A stretch of DNA of 64,000 bases from positions 62,001 through 126,000 of the forward strand of contig CAYVYN010000001.1 in the NCBI GenBank assembly GCA_964455905.1, in the 5' to 3' direction. Below are positions 1 to 9,100 of this stretch, piece by piece. The first letter of the stretch is position 1; every line of letters begins with the position of its first letter. Made by a program: the position numbers and the translations under genes. The notes beneath the pieces were generated by a model. The model was not told the origin of the DNA and searched no databases. It saw nothing but the letters and a program-made list of their open reading frames with translations. The DNA is from CAIJXB01 sp964455905. Its GTDB lineage: Bacteria > Chlamydiota > Chlamydiia > Chlamydiales > Rhabdochlamydiaceae.

Positions 1-39
1 GTTTTATTCTAAAAACTTGCTAACAAAACAAGGCTATCA

Positions 40-957
40 ATGATTTACCTCTTGCTCATTTCCTGTGTATGGGCTTTTTCTTATGGTTTAATCAAAGGGA
101 ACTTAACAACACTAAGCCCTGATTTTGTTGCTTTTACCCGAATGGCCCTAGCCTTCGCGGTTTTCGCTCCCTTTTTCAGAAAAAACTCTTTAACAAAAAA
201 AGAATTTATATCGTTTCTTGGAATTGGAGCCATTCAATATGGACTCATGTATGTATTCTTTATTCGATCTTGTCAACACTTACCGGCCCACTTAATAGTA
301 CTTTTTACAGCGTGTACTCCTATTTATGTGACTCTCCTTGACGATCTTGTGCATAAGCATTTTCAAATAAGACACTTCATTGCCGCCGGCGTAGCTTTTC
401 TCGGAATAGCTGTATTGCAATACCAGAATCTTTCGTTTAACGTTGAACTAAAAGGTTTTTTTCTAGTACAGCTTTCAGACCTTTGTTTTGCATTTGGACA
501 AGTGTTTTATAAAAAAATAAAAAAACAAGAAACAGCAGACTCTAAAATTTACGCAGTTCTTTTTTTAGGAGGAGCTCTCATGACAGGCCTAACGACCACA
601 CTATTTAGTGGATGGAATAGTTTCTTTAGTGTCTCCATAAAACAGGCAAGCCTCCTTGTTTATCTTGGAATTATCGCTTCAGGACTCTGCTTTTTTGGGT
701 GGAATAAAGCCTCTTTACAAGTAAAAACTGCTACACTCGCAATATTTAATAATGTAAAAATCCCTCTAGGGGTCCTTGTGTCTATTGTTTTTTTTAAAGA
801 ACAGGCAGACATCCCCTCTCTTTCTCTTTCTTGCCTCTTTTTACTTATAGCTTTTCTTTTAACAAACAAAAAAAAGAAAAATCCCCCTTTGCCACAAAGA
901 GACACTCCTGATATTCTTTTCATAAAAGAGCAAAATAAATTAGAAGCTAGGAGCTAG
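40..957 (+). CDS. EamA/DMT-family inner-membrane transporter
   Basis: The 305-residue protein is almost entirely hydrophobic and has about ten predicted membrane helices in two halves, the usual EamA (drug/metabolite transporter) layout and length. The early S/YGLIKGNL and FTRMALAF segments and the helix hairpin near residue 225 (FGWNKASLQ) are typical of the family. It should sit in the inner membrane and move a small metabolite; the substrate cannot be read from the sequence. Its stop is directly followed by an alanine-symporter-like gene, so the two are probably co-transcribed. Lys-rich C-terminal tail after the last helix. The family call is firm, the substrate unknown. Confidence 0.85.
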   Translation: MIYLLLISCVWAFSYGLIKGNLTTLSPDFVAFTRMALAFAVFAPFFRKNSLTKKEFISFLGIGAIQYGLMYVFFIRSCQHLPAHLIVLFTACTPIYVTLLDDLVHKHFQIRHFIAAGVAFLGIAVLQYQNLSFNVELKGFFLVQLSDLCFAFGQVFYKKIKKQETADSKIYAVLFLGGALMTGLTTTLFSGWNSFFSVSIKQASLLVYLGIIASGLCFFGWNKASLQVKTATLAIFNNVKIPLGVLVSIVFFKEQADIPSLSLSCLFLLIAFLLTNKKKKNPPLPQRDTPDILFIKEQNKLEARS

Positions 958-964
958 AAAACGC

Positions 965-2314
965 ATCAGCAATTTTCTTACTTTTTTAACAGCCATAGAC
1001 TCCTTCTTCTGGACAAACGTAGCTTTTGTCTTAATTTTCAGTATTGGAATTTACCTCTCCATACATCTACGCTTTTTACAAATACTGTCGATTCCAACGT
1101 TTTGTAAGACATTTTTTCACTTCCTGAAACACCCATCTAAAGACCAAAAAGGGATTCATCCCCTACAAACATTTTGTGCGACAATGACGGGAATGTTTGG
1201 GGTTGGTAACATCGTAGGAATCATTGTCGCGCTCCAAATTGGAGGGCCTGGGGCTTTATTTTGGGTCTGGATCGCGGCTTTTTTAGGCTCTATTATCAAA
1301 TACGCTGAAATTTTTTTAGCTCTCAGATACCGGATATCGAATAATAAAGGAGGCTACGATGGAGGCTCTTTTTATTTTTTAAAAGCATCTTTTAAAAACA
1401 CATGGATCCCTATCCTGGTGGCTTGTTTATTTTGCGTTTACGGAACAGATGTTTACCAGTTTAATGTGCTAACAGACTGCCTATCTAAAAATCTGCAACT
1501 TCATAGAGGAATCGTTAGCTCAGGCCTGCTTGCCCTAGTTCTTTTCGGAGGAATTAGTGGAATAAAAAACATAGCCAAAGCTTGTACATTTATTATGCCG
1601 GTCTTTCTAATTATCTACACATCCATGACCTTGTGGATTATTTTCCAAGAATACGCCCTGCTACCTTCCATTTTTTCAACAGTATTCAAGTCTGCTTTTC
1701 AAGGGCATGCGGCAATAGGCGGATTCGCAGGAAGCTCTTGCTTTCTTGCTTTACAACACGGCATCGCTAGGGTGGCCTATTCTTCAGATATTGGGGTGGG
1801 TTATGCAGCAATTGTCCAAAGTGAATCAAGAACAAACCACCCAGAAAAACAAGCCGGATTAGCCGTTCTTGGTGTCTTTATCGATAACCTTATTTGCACA
1901 ATGAGCATTCTTCTAGTCCTTATCTCTGGTCTTTGGACTGGGGCTCCCGGAACCACAGCTTCTGAGTTAGTACAAAAATCTCTTGGATTGTATTTCCCTC
2001 ATATGCCTATTTTTATGCCCATTTTCCTCCTTATTACTGGATATACTACTCTAACAGCTTATTTTTGCGCGGGACTTAAATGCGCTCGTTTTATAGGCCC
2101 TCGAATAGGTCAAAAAATATATATCAGCTATTCAATTTCAGCCTTTGTATTTTTTTCGTTCTTTGAACAATCTACCGCCCTACTAGTCATGTCGATCTCA
2201 GGAGCACTACTTTTAATTATTAACTTGATTGGAATTCTAAAACTACACAAACAAATCTCTCTTCCTGAAGGCTTCCCTCCCCTCAAAAAGCAAAAAACTA
2301 AAAACGCTTTTTAA
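965..2314 (+). CDS. Sodium:alanine/glycine symporter (AGCS family), non-standard start
   Basis: AGCS carriers co-transport Ala/Gly with Na+. Visible family blocks are MFGVGNIVGI, GPGALFWVWIAAFLG followed by KYAEIFLALRYR, and IGGFAGSS...HGIARVAYSSDIGVG. The first ATG in this frame is at 1184, but that lies inside the conserved region. The frame is open upstream from 944 and encodes the expected first helix and the IHLRFLQ segment typical of AGCS N-termini. No ATG, GTG or TTG lies between 944 and 1183. The best candidate start is ATC at 965, 11 nt after an AGGAG at 949-953, only a few bases after the stop of the EamA gene. It is either a rare ATC/ATA start or a gene that lost its start codon. 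The C-terminus looks complete. Confidence 0.8.
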   Translation: MSNFLTFLTAIDSFFWTNVAFVLIFSIGIYLSIHLRFLQILSIPTFCKTFFHFLKHPSKDQKGIHPLQTFCATMTGMFGVGNIVGIIVALQIGGPGALFWVWIAAFLGSIIKYAEIFLALRYRISNNKGGYDGGSFYFLKASFKNTWIPILVACLFCVYGTDVYQFNVLTDCLSKNLQLHRGIVSSGLLALVLFGGISGIKNIAKACTFIMPVFLIIYTSMTLWIIFQEYALLPSIFSTVFKSAFQGHAAIGGFAGSSCFLALQHGIARVAYSSDIGVGYAAIVQSESRTNHPEKQAGLAVLGVFIDNLICTMSILLVLISGLWTGAPGTTASELVQKSLGLYFPHMPIFMPIFLLITGYTTLTAYFCAGLKCARFIGPRIGQKIYISYSISAFVFFSFFEQSTALLVMSISGALLLIINLIGILKLHKQISLPEGFPPLKKQKTKNAF

Positions 2315-2405
2315 TTACAAAAACAAAACAATCAAACAAATTAATTGTTTTTAAATTAAAAACGATATATGATTTTACTTTTATATTTTTAAGGCGATGC
2401 ATCCA

Positions 2406-3401
2406 ATGAAATTACCTACTATCACGTTTTTTACCGAAAACTTAAAACTTCCAAGCATCGAGCTTAACAAAAAACAAGCTACAATCACCCTCCTTGCTCT
2501 TTCTGCTATTTCTGGATCAGCCGCTATTTTCTCTACAACCCTTTTAGTTGCAGCTCCAACAGTGGTCACAGCTCTTACAATTTTAAGTGGAACACTCTGT
2601 TTGATTTCTATATTAGCAAGCTTGACCCTTAGAGAAGTGAACGAACCTTCTTTAAATAAAGACGCAACCCCTTCAAAAAACACAAAAACAGTATCCGACC
2701 CAATATCCCAACTCAAAAACCAAGAGCTATCCTTTAGCGAGTTCATTGAACAACCACAAGAAAAGCTTCTTCAATTTATAGCAGATGGTTATAGAAACAC
2801 TTTATTAAACATATTCTACACACAACCCTATGAAAAAATGATCGCCCAAAAAAAGCACTGGGCACTCTTAAAAGTTACAGAAAAAAGCATAACATCTCTT
2901 TTAGACGAGCAAGCAAAATGCCTCAATCTAACCGATTTTTTTCAGATGCACAAAAGCATAGAAGCATTCAAGAAACTCTCTAAAGAAAACCAACTAGAAT
3001 ACAAAAAAGAATTTTTAGAAATACACAATATTAAATCGATTATATTACCTGACCTCCTATCATTTAAAGAAAATCCAAAGCTCCTTTTTAAACAATTGAA
3101 CTGGTTGGAAAAAGAAAGCAATGACATGCAAAGTCTTTTTAAGACAACCTATCAAATTACTAGATCCAAAGATGCATGGAAATCATTAATTCCGATCATG
3201 GGTCTAAGTGTAGTCTCTCAAAAATTCTCGGATCTATCGCTTGAGATGAACTCTTTAGAAACACAAAAAGCAAACAATTTAAAAGGCAACAGAACAACAG
3301 AAGAAAAAACACTCCTAGATAGAACTCTAACCCAAAAATACGAAACCCTACTTGGAAAAGTTGAGTCACTTATACAAGAGATCTTACGTCCCGATACATA
3401 A
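2406..3401 (+). CDS. Putative inclusion-membrane (Inc-like) protein, bilobed hydrophobic domain
   Basis: I recognise no enzyme domain. Residues about 22-65 form two adjacent hydrophobic helices separated by a short turn (ITLLALSAISGSAAIF, then TVVTALTILSGTLCLISILASL). This is the bilobed signature of chlamydial Inc proteins, which T3SS delivers into the inclusion membrane. The remaining ~260 residues are charged, helical and lack membrane segments, as expected for a cytosol-facing domain. There are in-frame ATGs at 2397 and 2406; AAGG at 2391-2394 is spaced better for 2406. It lies just upstream of the T3SS operon. The Inc assignment is based on topology only. Confidence 0.5.
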   Translation: MKLPTITFFTENLKLPSIELNKKQATITLLALSAISGSAAIFSTTLLVAAPTVVTALTILSGTLCLISILASLTLREVNEPSLNKDATPSKNTKTVSDPISQLKNQELSFSEFIEQPQEKLLQFIADGYRNTLLNIFYTQPYEKMIAQKKHWALLKVTEKSITSLLDEQAKCLNLTDFFQMHKSIEAFKKLSKENQLEYKKEFLEIHNIKSIILPDLLSFKENPKLLFKQLNWLEKESNDMQSLFKTTYQITRSKDAWKSLIPIMGLSVVSQKFSDLSLEMNSLETQKANNLKGNRTTEEKTLLDRTLTQKYETLLGKVESLIQEILRPDT

Positions 3402-3632
3402 AGTATTGGCGATCTCAAACCACGTCTCTCTTTATTTAGAAGGTTTACTTAACCTAAACTCGTCAAAATAAACAAGTCTCTCTTTACAAAAAAACAGTCC
3501 TTTCAATTAAAATAGTTACTCGAAAATACCAAGTTCCTATATAAGCAAATTAAGAGATAGCTCGACAGATTATAGCCTAGCAGGTACAGTTGTAAACCAA
3601 TAGTCAAGAAATCCTAACCCATAGTGAAATGT

Positions 3633-4577
3633 ATGCACAAATTCCGATCTACTTTATTTTGTTTACTTACAGCATTCTTTGGGCTTCTCCTGCTCGCTGG
3701 ATGTCAAAAAACCACTCTAGTTGTCAGCGGCGTTGATGAACGAGAAGCCAACGAAATCATCGTTTTCTTAGCAAGCAGTGGAATCCCCTCTATTAAAACC
3801 CCAGGATCTAGCTCTTCTCCAGGTGGAGCGCAAGGCGCCCCAAAATGGAACATCTCAGTAGAAGAAAAAAAAGCAACTGACGCTATGGCTATTTTAAACC
3901 AAAACGGCCTTCCCAGACTAAAAGGAGTTAACCTTCTAGACCTTTTCGGAAAAACAGGAATGATGTCTTCTGAAAAAGAAGACAACATACGCTACCAGGC
4001 TGGCCTAGCAGAACAAATAGCTAGTACTATTCGTAAAATTGATGGCGTCATTGACGCGAATGTGCAGATTTCATTCCCTGCAGCCGATACCCAATCTTTA
4101 CCTTGGGAACAAGCCACCCCTCAAAAAATTACAGCAGCTATTTACGTAAAGCATCAAGGAGTTCTTGATGACCCAAATAGCCACCTTGTGATGAAAATCA
4201 AAAGGCTTGTCTCTGGAAGCGTACAAGGGCTCGAAATCAATGATGTGACAGTCATTTCTGATAGAGCTCGCTTTACAGATATTACAATGAACCAAACGCC
4301 TGAAATGCTCTCCTCTCCACAGCAAAGCAAAGAGTCAGTAAGTATTTGGGGTGTTGCAATGAGCAAAAGCTCAGCAGCTCGCTTTCGCGTTCTATTCTTC
4401 TTCCTATCTCTTTTCGTGGTGCTATTCGGAGTTTTCACAGGATGGCTTATCTGGAAACTATACCCTACTCTCAAAACAGCTGGAGGATTAAAGGGGCTAT
4501 TCAAAGCAGAACCATTTTCCTTAAAAGAAACGGCTTCTTTAGGAGATGAAGAGCCAAAGATCCCTGGAGAGGAATAA
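3633..4577 (+). CDS. sctJ: Type III secretion inner-membrane ring lipoprotein SctJ (CdsJ)
   Basis: SctJ forms the periplasmic part of the T3SS inner ring. The N-terminus is a lipoprotein signal ending LLLLAGC (lipid Cys about residue 24 from ATG 3633). Next is the YscJ/FliF core: VVSGVDEREANEIIVFL, then the ring-building region GLAEQIASTIRKIDGV...ANVQISFP. A C-terminal membrane helix lies near residue 250-275 and ends in GWLIWKLYP. A GTG at 3624 is an alternative start three codons upstream; neither has a clear ribosome-binding site. It is the first gene of a six-gene operon in the same order as Chlamydia CT559-CT564. Confidence 0.95.
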   Translation: MHKFRSTLFCLLTAFFGLLLLAGCQKTTLVVSGVDEREANEIIVFLASSGIPSIKTPGSSSSPGGAQGAPKWNISVEEKKATDAMAILNQNGLPRLKGVNLLDLFGKTGMMSSEKEDNIRYQAGLAEQIASTIRKIDGVIDANVQISFPAADTQSLPWEQATPQKITAAIYVKHQGVLDDPNSHLVMKIKRLVSGSVQGLEINDVTVISDRARFTDITMNQTPEMLSSPQQSKESVSIWGVAMSKSSAARFRVLFFFLSLFVVLFGVFTGWLIWKLYPTLKTAGGLKGLFKAEPFSLKETASLGDEEPKIPGEE

Positions 4578-4586
4578 GCATACTTT

Positions 4587-5465
4587 ATGGGAAAACTAGC
4601 GCATTTGGTCTGTAATGCATTTATTGAAGCTAAAGATAAGGAGGCTAAAGCCTCCTTTCTCAGCTTTCTTCCTAAAAAACAAGCAGACCTCTACAGCTCT
4701 CTTTACCTTCCTTCTCTTGATTTAAAGAGTGGATTTAACCTAACAGACCATCTACTACAATCGACACACTACACATGGTTTACTCCCTTTTTTAGAACGC
4801 TTGTTGAAAATCAAATAAAGCTCTTCTTATCGGCTCTTCCTAATGAAACAGCAGAAAAACTACAAGAAACACTTCTCATTCAAGGAAAACTCCCCGAGAT
4901 AAGCCCTCTAGCAAAATCATTCCTACAAAACAAATTAAAAAAAATCCTTCTAGCAGATAAACCGGACCTACTTCCTATAGAAGCCCTCCCAGAATCTCCT
5001 CTTAACGTATTATTAAATATCCAAATAAAAGAACTGAGGCTTTTAATAGAGTTTTTAGGATTACACGACCTTGCCATCGAAATAAAGCAAATTATCGACA
5101 CTGTAAAATTAAAAAAAATCCAATCCATACTGTCTAAAGAAAAAGCTTTTTTCCTCCAACTTCTTTCTCATAAAAAAGAATCCGTTGTCTTTAAAAAAAT
5201 GCAATTAAGCAACTGGGATGGAGAAACAGACCTTCTCATAAAACTCTTACAAAAAAGAGGAATGAACAGACTTGCCAAAGCGCTTTTCCCAGAGGACCCT
5301 AATTTGGTATGGTACATTCAACATCAGCTAAGCAACGAAGAATCCCTTCTTTTCTCTTCCCTTCACAAAAAACTAGAACAACCAAAGGCATATTCTCTTC
5401 TTGCTGATCAAATCATTGAAATTCTCGCTTTTTTCCAAAAACACAAAATACAGGTTGATCCATGA
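4587..5465 (+). CDS. sctK: T3SS accessory protein, CT560/SctK-like
   Basis: This is a 292-residue soluble, Leu/Lys-rich helical protein with no signal peptide or membrane segment. The gene sits exactly where Chlamydia carries CT560, between sctJ and sctL, and it shows the same general style (LPKKQADLY near the start, long helical repeats). CT560 is regarded as the chlamydial SctK, a sorting-platform/adaptor protein that links the cytoplasmic ring to the needle complex. The assignment rests mainly on position and length because SctK proteins diverge fast. It ends in an ATGA overlap with sctL, so the two are translationally coupled. Confidence 0.65.
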   Translation: MGKLAHLVCNAFIEAKDKEAKASFLSFLPKKQADLYSSLYLPSLDLKSGFNLTDHLLQSTHYTWFTPFFRTLVENQIKLFLSALPNETAEKLQETLLIQGKLPEISPLAKSFLQNKLKKILLADKPDLLPIEALPESPLNVLLNIQIKELRLLIEFLGLHDLAIEIKQIIDTVKLKKIQSILSKEKAFFLQLLSHKKESVVFKKMQLSNWDGETDLLIKLLQKRGMNRLAKALFPEDPNLVWYIQHQLSNEESLLFSSLHKKLEQPKAYSLLADQIIEILAFFQKHKIQVDP

Positions 5466-6082
5466 CTTTTTTTTCTTATATCTCACCAGGTTCTTTATCC
5501 ATACAATCTAAATCAAAAATCATACCTAAAAGCGATTTTAATAATTTACTCACAAGCAAGGAAGCTTTAGAAAAAGCACTTCTAGAAATAGAGCAAAAAC
5601 ATGCTGAAACAGAAATCGAATGCGAAAACCTCAAAAAAAAAGCAACCGAAGAGGGTTTTCAACAGGGTCTAGAAGAGTTTAATAGCCACATTCTTACACT
5701 AGATGCCTCTGCAAAAAAAATCTATCTAGACACTCAAAAAGTAGTTCTTTCGCTAGCGCTGACAGCTGCAAAAAAAATAGTAAAAAAAGAGCTAGAAACA
5801 TTCCCAGATACAATCGTTGACATCGTCAGTCACGCGCTAACCCCAGCAAAACATAATAAACGCGTTTCTATCTACGTTAATAAAGCAGACAAAGAAGCTT
5901 TAGAAAAAGAAAAACCTCAGCTCAAAGAACTCTTCGAGCAAATTCAGGTTCTTTCTATCCAAGAACGGTCTGATGTTTCTCCTGGTGGTTGCATTATAGA
6001 AACAGAAACAGGCATTATTAATGCTTCCATTGAAAACCAATGGAAAGCTCTCGAACTTGCATTCGAACGATATAAACACTGA
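5462..6082 (+). CDS. sctL: Type III secretion ATPase stator SctL (CdsL)
   Basis: SctL is the FliH/YscL-family stator that tethers and regulates the SctN ATPase. The 206-residue protein has a long charged coiled coil at about 30-75, then the conserved C-terminal domain with ALTAAKKIVKKELE and a DVSPGGCIIETETGIINASIENQW motif region split around residue 175-195. The SPGGC.IET signature is typical of FliH/YscL and V-ATPase E-subunit relatives. It overlaps sctK by 4 nt. Length matches the family. Confidence 0.93.
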   Translation: MTFFSYISPGSLSIQSKSKIIPKSDFNNLLTSKEALEKALLEIEQKHAETEIECENLKKKATEEGFQQGLEEFNSHILTLDASAKKIYLDTQKVVLSLALTAAKKIVKKELETFPDTIVDIVSHALTPAKHNKRVSIYVNKADKEALEKEKPQLKELFEQIQVLSIQERSDVSPGGCIIETETGIINASIENQWKALELAFERYKH

Positions 6083-6145
6083 TCTTTCTTTTTTAAAAGT
6101 AAGAAATAGTGTACAACTGGAACAATACTTGCAATAGGTTCACAT

Positions 6146-6928
6146 ATGTTATCGCAATTCAAATTTTTGAAAAAAATCTTCGTCTTACTATTGATCATTT
6201 TTTGTAGTAGTCCTGAGCTTTTTTCTGCAGAAGCAGCGCCAGTTCTCCCCTCTGAACAACCAGCCCCCTCCATGGTCATACAAATGGCTGTTTTAGCGGG
6301 CTTTGCTCTACTTCCTTTTTGTATTATGATGCTGTCTTCTTATATGAAAGTAGTCATTGTTTTATCCTTACTTCGAAATGCGCTTGGAGTTCAACAGGCT
6401 CCACCAAACCAAATTCTAAACGGGATTGCTATCTTAATCAGTATCTACGTCATGTTCCCAACTGGCACAGAAATGTATAAAGCGGGTCAAGAACTTATCA
6501 AAACAAAAGCTCCAACAGAATTATTTTCAGCACCCTCTGCAGGTTTTGTCGTAGAGCTCATCAATGAAGTCAAAGAACCCTTGCGAAATTTTCTGCAACG
6601 AAATTCTTCGATTAAACATATTACGGGATTTTATCAACTAGCGTATAGATCTTTTCCAGAAGAGTATCGTAAGGAATTAAAACCAGATAACTTTATGGTC
6701 TTAATGCCCTCTTTTATTACCTCACAATTAAAATCGGCTTTTGAAGTTGGAGTACTTATCTACCTCCCATTTTTCGTCATCGACCTTGTAACTTCTAACA
6801 TTCTTTTAGCTATGGGAATGATGATGCTGTCTCCCCTAACGATTGCACTTCCCTTAAAACTTTTGCTTATCGTGATGATTGATGGCTGGACGTTAATCAT
6901 TCAAGGACTAGTTCTTTCTTTCCGTTAA
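6146..6928 (+). CDS. sctR: Type III secretion export-gate protein SctR (CdsR)
   Basis: SctR (FliP/YscR) forms the core of the T3SS export gate. The 260-residue protein begins with an N-terminal hydrophobic/signal segment ending near LFSAEA. It then shows the family blocks PFCIMMLSSYMKVVIVLSLLR with LGVQQAPPNQILNGIA, a large periplasmic loop, PSFITSQLKSAFEVG, and DLVTSNILLAMGMMMLSP with PLKLLLIVMIDGW. A cleavable signal on SctR/FliP is normal. It is followed 17 nt later by sctS. Confidence 0.96.
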   Translation: MLSQFKFLKKIFVLLLIIFCSSPELFSAEAAPVLPSEQPAPSMVIQMAVLAGFALLPFCIMMLSSYMKVVIVLSLLRNALGVQQAPPNQILNGIAILISIYVMFPTGTEMYKAGQELIKTKAPTELFSAPSAGFVVELINEVKEPLRNFLQRNSSIKHITGFYQLAYRSFPEEYRKELKPDNFMVLMPSFITSQLKSAFEVGVLIYLPFFVIDLVTSNILLAMGMMMLSPLTIALPLKLLLIVMIDGWTLIIQGLVLSFR

Positions 6929-6945
6929 CTTAACCGAGGGTCATT

Positions 6946-7218
6946 ATGTATAGCTCAGAAATACACCAACTTAGCTACCAAGCTCTTTTACTCATTCTAA
7001 TCCTTTCCGGGCCGCCTATTATTATCAGTACAACACTTGGGCTTTGCGTAGCTATCTTCCAAGCTGCGACACAAATTCAAGAACAGACTCTTTCTTCTAT
7101 GGTTAAACTAGTAGCAGTTATTGCTACCCTTTTTATCTTGGGTGGATGGTTAGGGGCTCAAATTATGCAATACACTTCGAATATCTTCTTAAACTTTCCG
7201 AAATGGTCTAGTTTTTAA
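6946..7218 (+). CDS. sctS: Type III secretion export-gate protein SctS (CdsS)
   Basis: SctS (FliQ/YscS) is a small export-gate subunit with two membrane helices. The 90-residue protein has the diagnostic GPPIIISTTLGLCVAIFQAATQ stretch (split around residues 22-43) and IQEQTLSSMVKL before helix two. Length is standard for the family. Its stop codon shares bases with the sctT start (TAATG at 7216-7220). Confidence 0.95.
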   Translation: MYSSEIHQLSYQALLLILILSGPPIIISTTLGLCVAIFQAATQIQEQTLSSMVKLVAVIATLFILGGWLGAQIMQYTSNIFLNFPKWSSF

Positions 7219-8054
7219 TGAATCCAGTTCAAGAATATACTCAATTTTTCAACCATCTCTATCACTTTGCGCCTTCTTCTATTATTCCTATATTCTTGCT
7301 ATCCCTATTTCGACTAGCCCCCATCATAGTACTAGCTCCTTTTCTAGCTTCAAAGCTCCCTTCTCAAATCAAAATGGGAATGCTTATTTCCTTTGTAGTA
7401 ATTTTATTTCCTCATATTACGATGACAACAAAAACGGTCGTTGACTATAACATGCTTTTTGTCGGGTATGCGATCAAAGAAGTTTTCATAGGATTTATCT
7501 TAGCTTTTTTAGTGAGTGTTCCCTTTCACTTCTGCCAAACAGCAGGTTTTTTAGTAGATTTTTTACGAGGAGCTTCTTCTCTTCAAGTAAGCGACCCATT
7601 TTCTCAAGCGCAAACTTCTCCCATAGGGAACCTATACAATTACATCCTTATCGCTATGTTCTATAGTATTGGCGGTTTTTTTTATTTCTTTAATAGTATT
7701 TTCACGTCGTATGATCTTATTCCGATCGATGGATTTATTAACCCTCTCTTTTTTTCATTCCAACAACCCTTCTGGCAAACCATCACGGCGATTACAACGA
7801 AAGTAATCGCATTAGCAATTCAACTTTCAGCTCCCGCTCTGATGGCAATCCTCATGACAGAGGTATTCCTTGGAATCGCTAATAGATTAGCGCCTCAAGT
7901 GCAAATTGCCTTTTTAGGAATGTCCGTAAAATCCCTTTTAGGACTAACTCTTCTTTGCGCAGGCTGGTTTTTTATCTTAGAGCAAATGGAAAAGCAAACA
8001 CTTCTTTGGTTAAAAGAGATCGATAAGCTTTTGGTGCTAATACCACCAGCTTAA
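7218..8054 (+). CDS. sctT: Type III secretion export-gate protein SctT (CdsT)
   Basis: SctT (FliR/YscT) completes the SctRST export gate in the inner membrane. The 278 residues form about six membrane helices, with the family blocks SLFRLAPIIVLAPFLASKLPSQ near residue 28, KEVFIGFILAFLVSVPFHFCQTAGFLVDFLRG around residue 90-120, and LTEVFLGIANRLAPQV near residue 215. It is the last gene of the operon and overlaps the convergent minus-strand kinase-like gene by 4 nt. Confidence 0.95.
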   Translation: MNPVQEYTQFFNHLYHFAPSSIIPIFLLSLFRLAPIIVLAPFLASKLPSQIKMGMLISFVVILFPHITMTTKTVVDYNMLFVGYAIKEVFIGFILAFLVSVPFHFCQTAGFLVDFLRGASSLQVSDPFSQAQTSPIGNLYNYILIAMFYSIGGFFYFFNSIFTSYDLIPIDGFINPLFFSFQQPFWQTITAITTKVIALAIQLSAPALMAILMTEVFLGIANRLAPQVQIAFLGMSVKSLLGLTLLCAGWFFILEQMEKQTLLWLKEIDKLLVLIPPA

Positions 8055-9100
8055 TCAACGTAAAGATCTATCCAATCATCTATCTCTTTAGTCTGATCTG
8101 CTGTTAAAGAATATGAAGGCATATGTCTATACATAAAAAGAAGAGATGCTCCGTGATCTACTTTTCTTCCATAAACACGACTAATCATCTCACTTAACTC
8201 ATCTAAGCCTAGACTTAACTTGGGATATAAATAGCCTAAAAAATCACGAAAACAGGTTCCTTCACTAAATGGAAATGACCTGATATGAGCTAAACGCTCA
8301 AAAAAACCCTCCTCAATTACAACACCTCGGCAGCGCTCATATTCAGCTATCCTTTCCTCTAAGGAAGATAGCCCTTCTATAAATTTTTGTATCCACTCCG
8401 CACTTTGAACATCTAATCCCATTCTATACTGAGGCCAGTCAAAAGACTCCGACATAAACCCCACTGAAATATTATGGACCCCAACCCCTCTTGATGGCTG
8501 CTTTCGGTAGCGAAAAGTTGCTTCTGTATCAAAAAAACGAATAGTTCCAAATGGAGTAATGCCAATATTTCTTCCAAGAAGATCTTCTAATCCCAAAAGA
8601 TACGCTTCCAAATGCGCTTTCCAGTACTCTTTAAGCGATACTTTTTTAATCACGGAAGCAGGAGGAAGCTCTTTATAACCATGACCAAAAATAAAAGGTT
8701 CCATTTGCTGAATAATCACTGTTTTCCCATCTACATTGATAGGAAAGGAGGGAACAAAACACGTGTCTGGATCGACAAGTAAAGATAGCTCCCAAGCCAT
8801 AGATTCTAAGTAACAACACCTTACCCTTTTTTTAATAACAAGCTGATCTCTAGGCCGTAAAATCATAAACTTGTCTAAAAAAGAACTCATTTCCATTTTT
8901 TTTTTGAACATTCTATCTTGCAAAAGAGCCTTTCTAATAAAACGAAACTTCTTTTGCTCTTGGTAATATTCCTCTGTTTGAAACGCAGGAACATCTTTCA
9001 TTAAAAGATCACTCCCTTTATCAAAATCCCTATTCCAATCGGCATAAATTACACAACTGCCAATTAAAAATACGGTGAATACTTTAATCCACATACTCAT
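8051..9100 (-). CDS. Exported kinase-fold-like protein, tandem paralogue 4
   Basis: This is the last of four tandem paralogues (349 aa). The signal peptide ends near YA, and the mature N-terminus begins DWNRDFD. I see kinase-like landmarks: VIKKR (Lys 90/91), AWELSLL (Glu 104) as a helix-C glutamate, VPSFPINVDGKTVIIQQMEPF as a strand/hinge region, then D173-L-L-G-R-N178 and FFD191. The D-x4-N and N-x12-D spacings equal those of protein kinases and PI 3/4-kinases. The layout is closest to the actin-fragmin-kinase/HipA/FAM20-like group. DFG is replaced by D-T-E. Its start overlaps the stop of the upstream paralogue. Fold and activity are inference. Confidence 0.55.
   Translation of the reverse strand: MSMWIKVFTVFLIGSCVIYADWNRDFDKGSDLLMKDVPAFQTEEYYQEQKKFRFIRKALLQDRMFKKKMEMSSFLDKFMILRPRDQLVIKKRVRCCYLESMAWELSLLVDPDTCFVPSFPINVDGKTVIIQQMEPFIFGHGYKELPPASVIKKVSLKEYWKAHLEAYLLGLEDLLGRNIGITPFGTIRFFDTEATFRYRKQPSRGVGVHNISVGFMSESFDWPQYRMGLDVQSAEWIQKFIEGLSSLEERIAEYERCRGVVIEEGFFERLAHIRSFPFSEGTCFRDFLGYLYPKLSLGLDELSEMISRVYGRKVDHGASLLFMYRHMPSYSLTADQTKEIDDWIDLYVD

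Noticed and set aside
1582..1770. 62-aa plus-strand ORF inside the alanine symporter
   Set aside because: It is a second frame of a well-conserved transporter with no ribosome-binding site.
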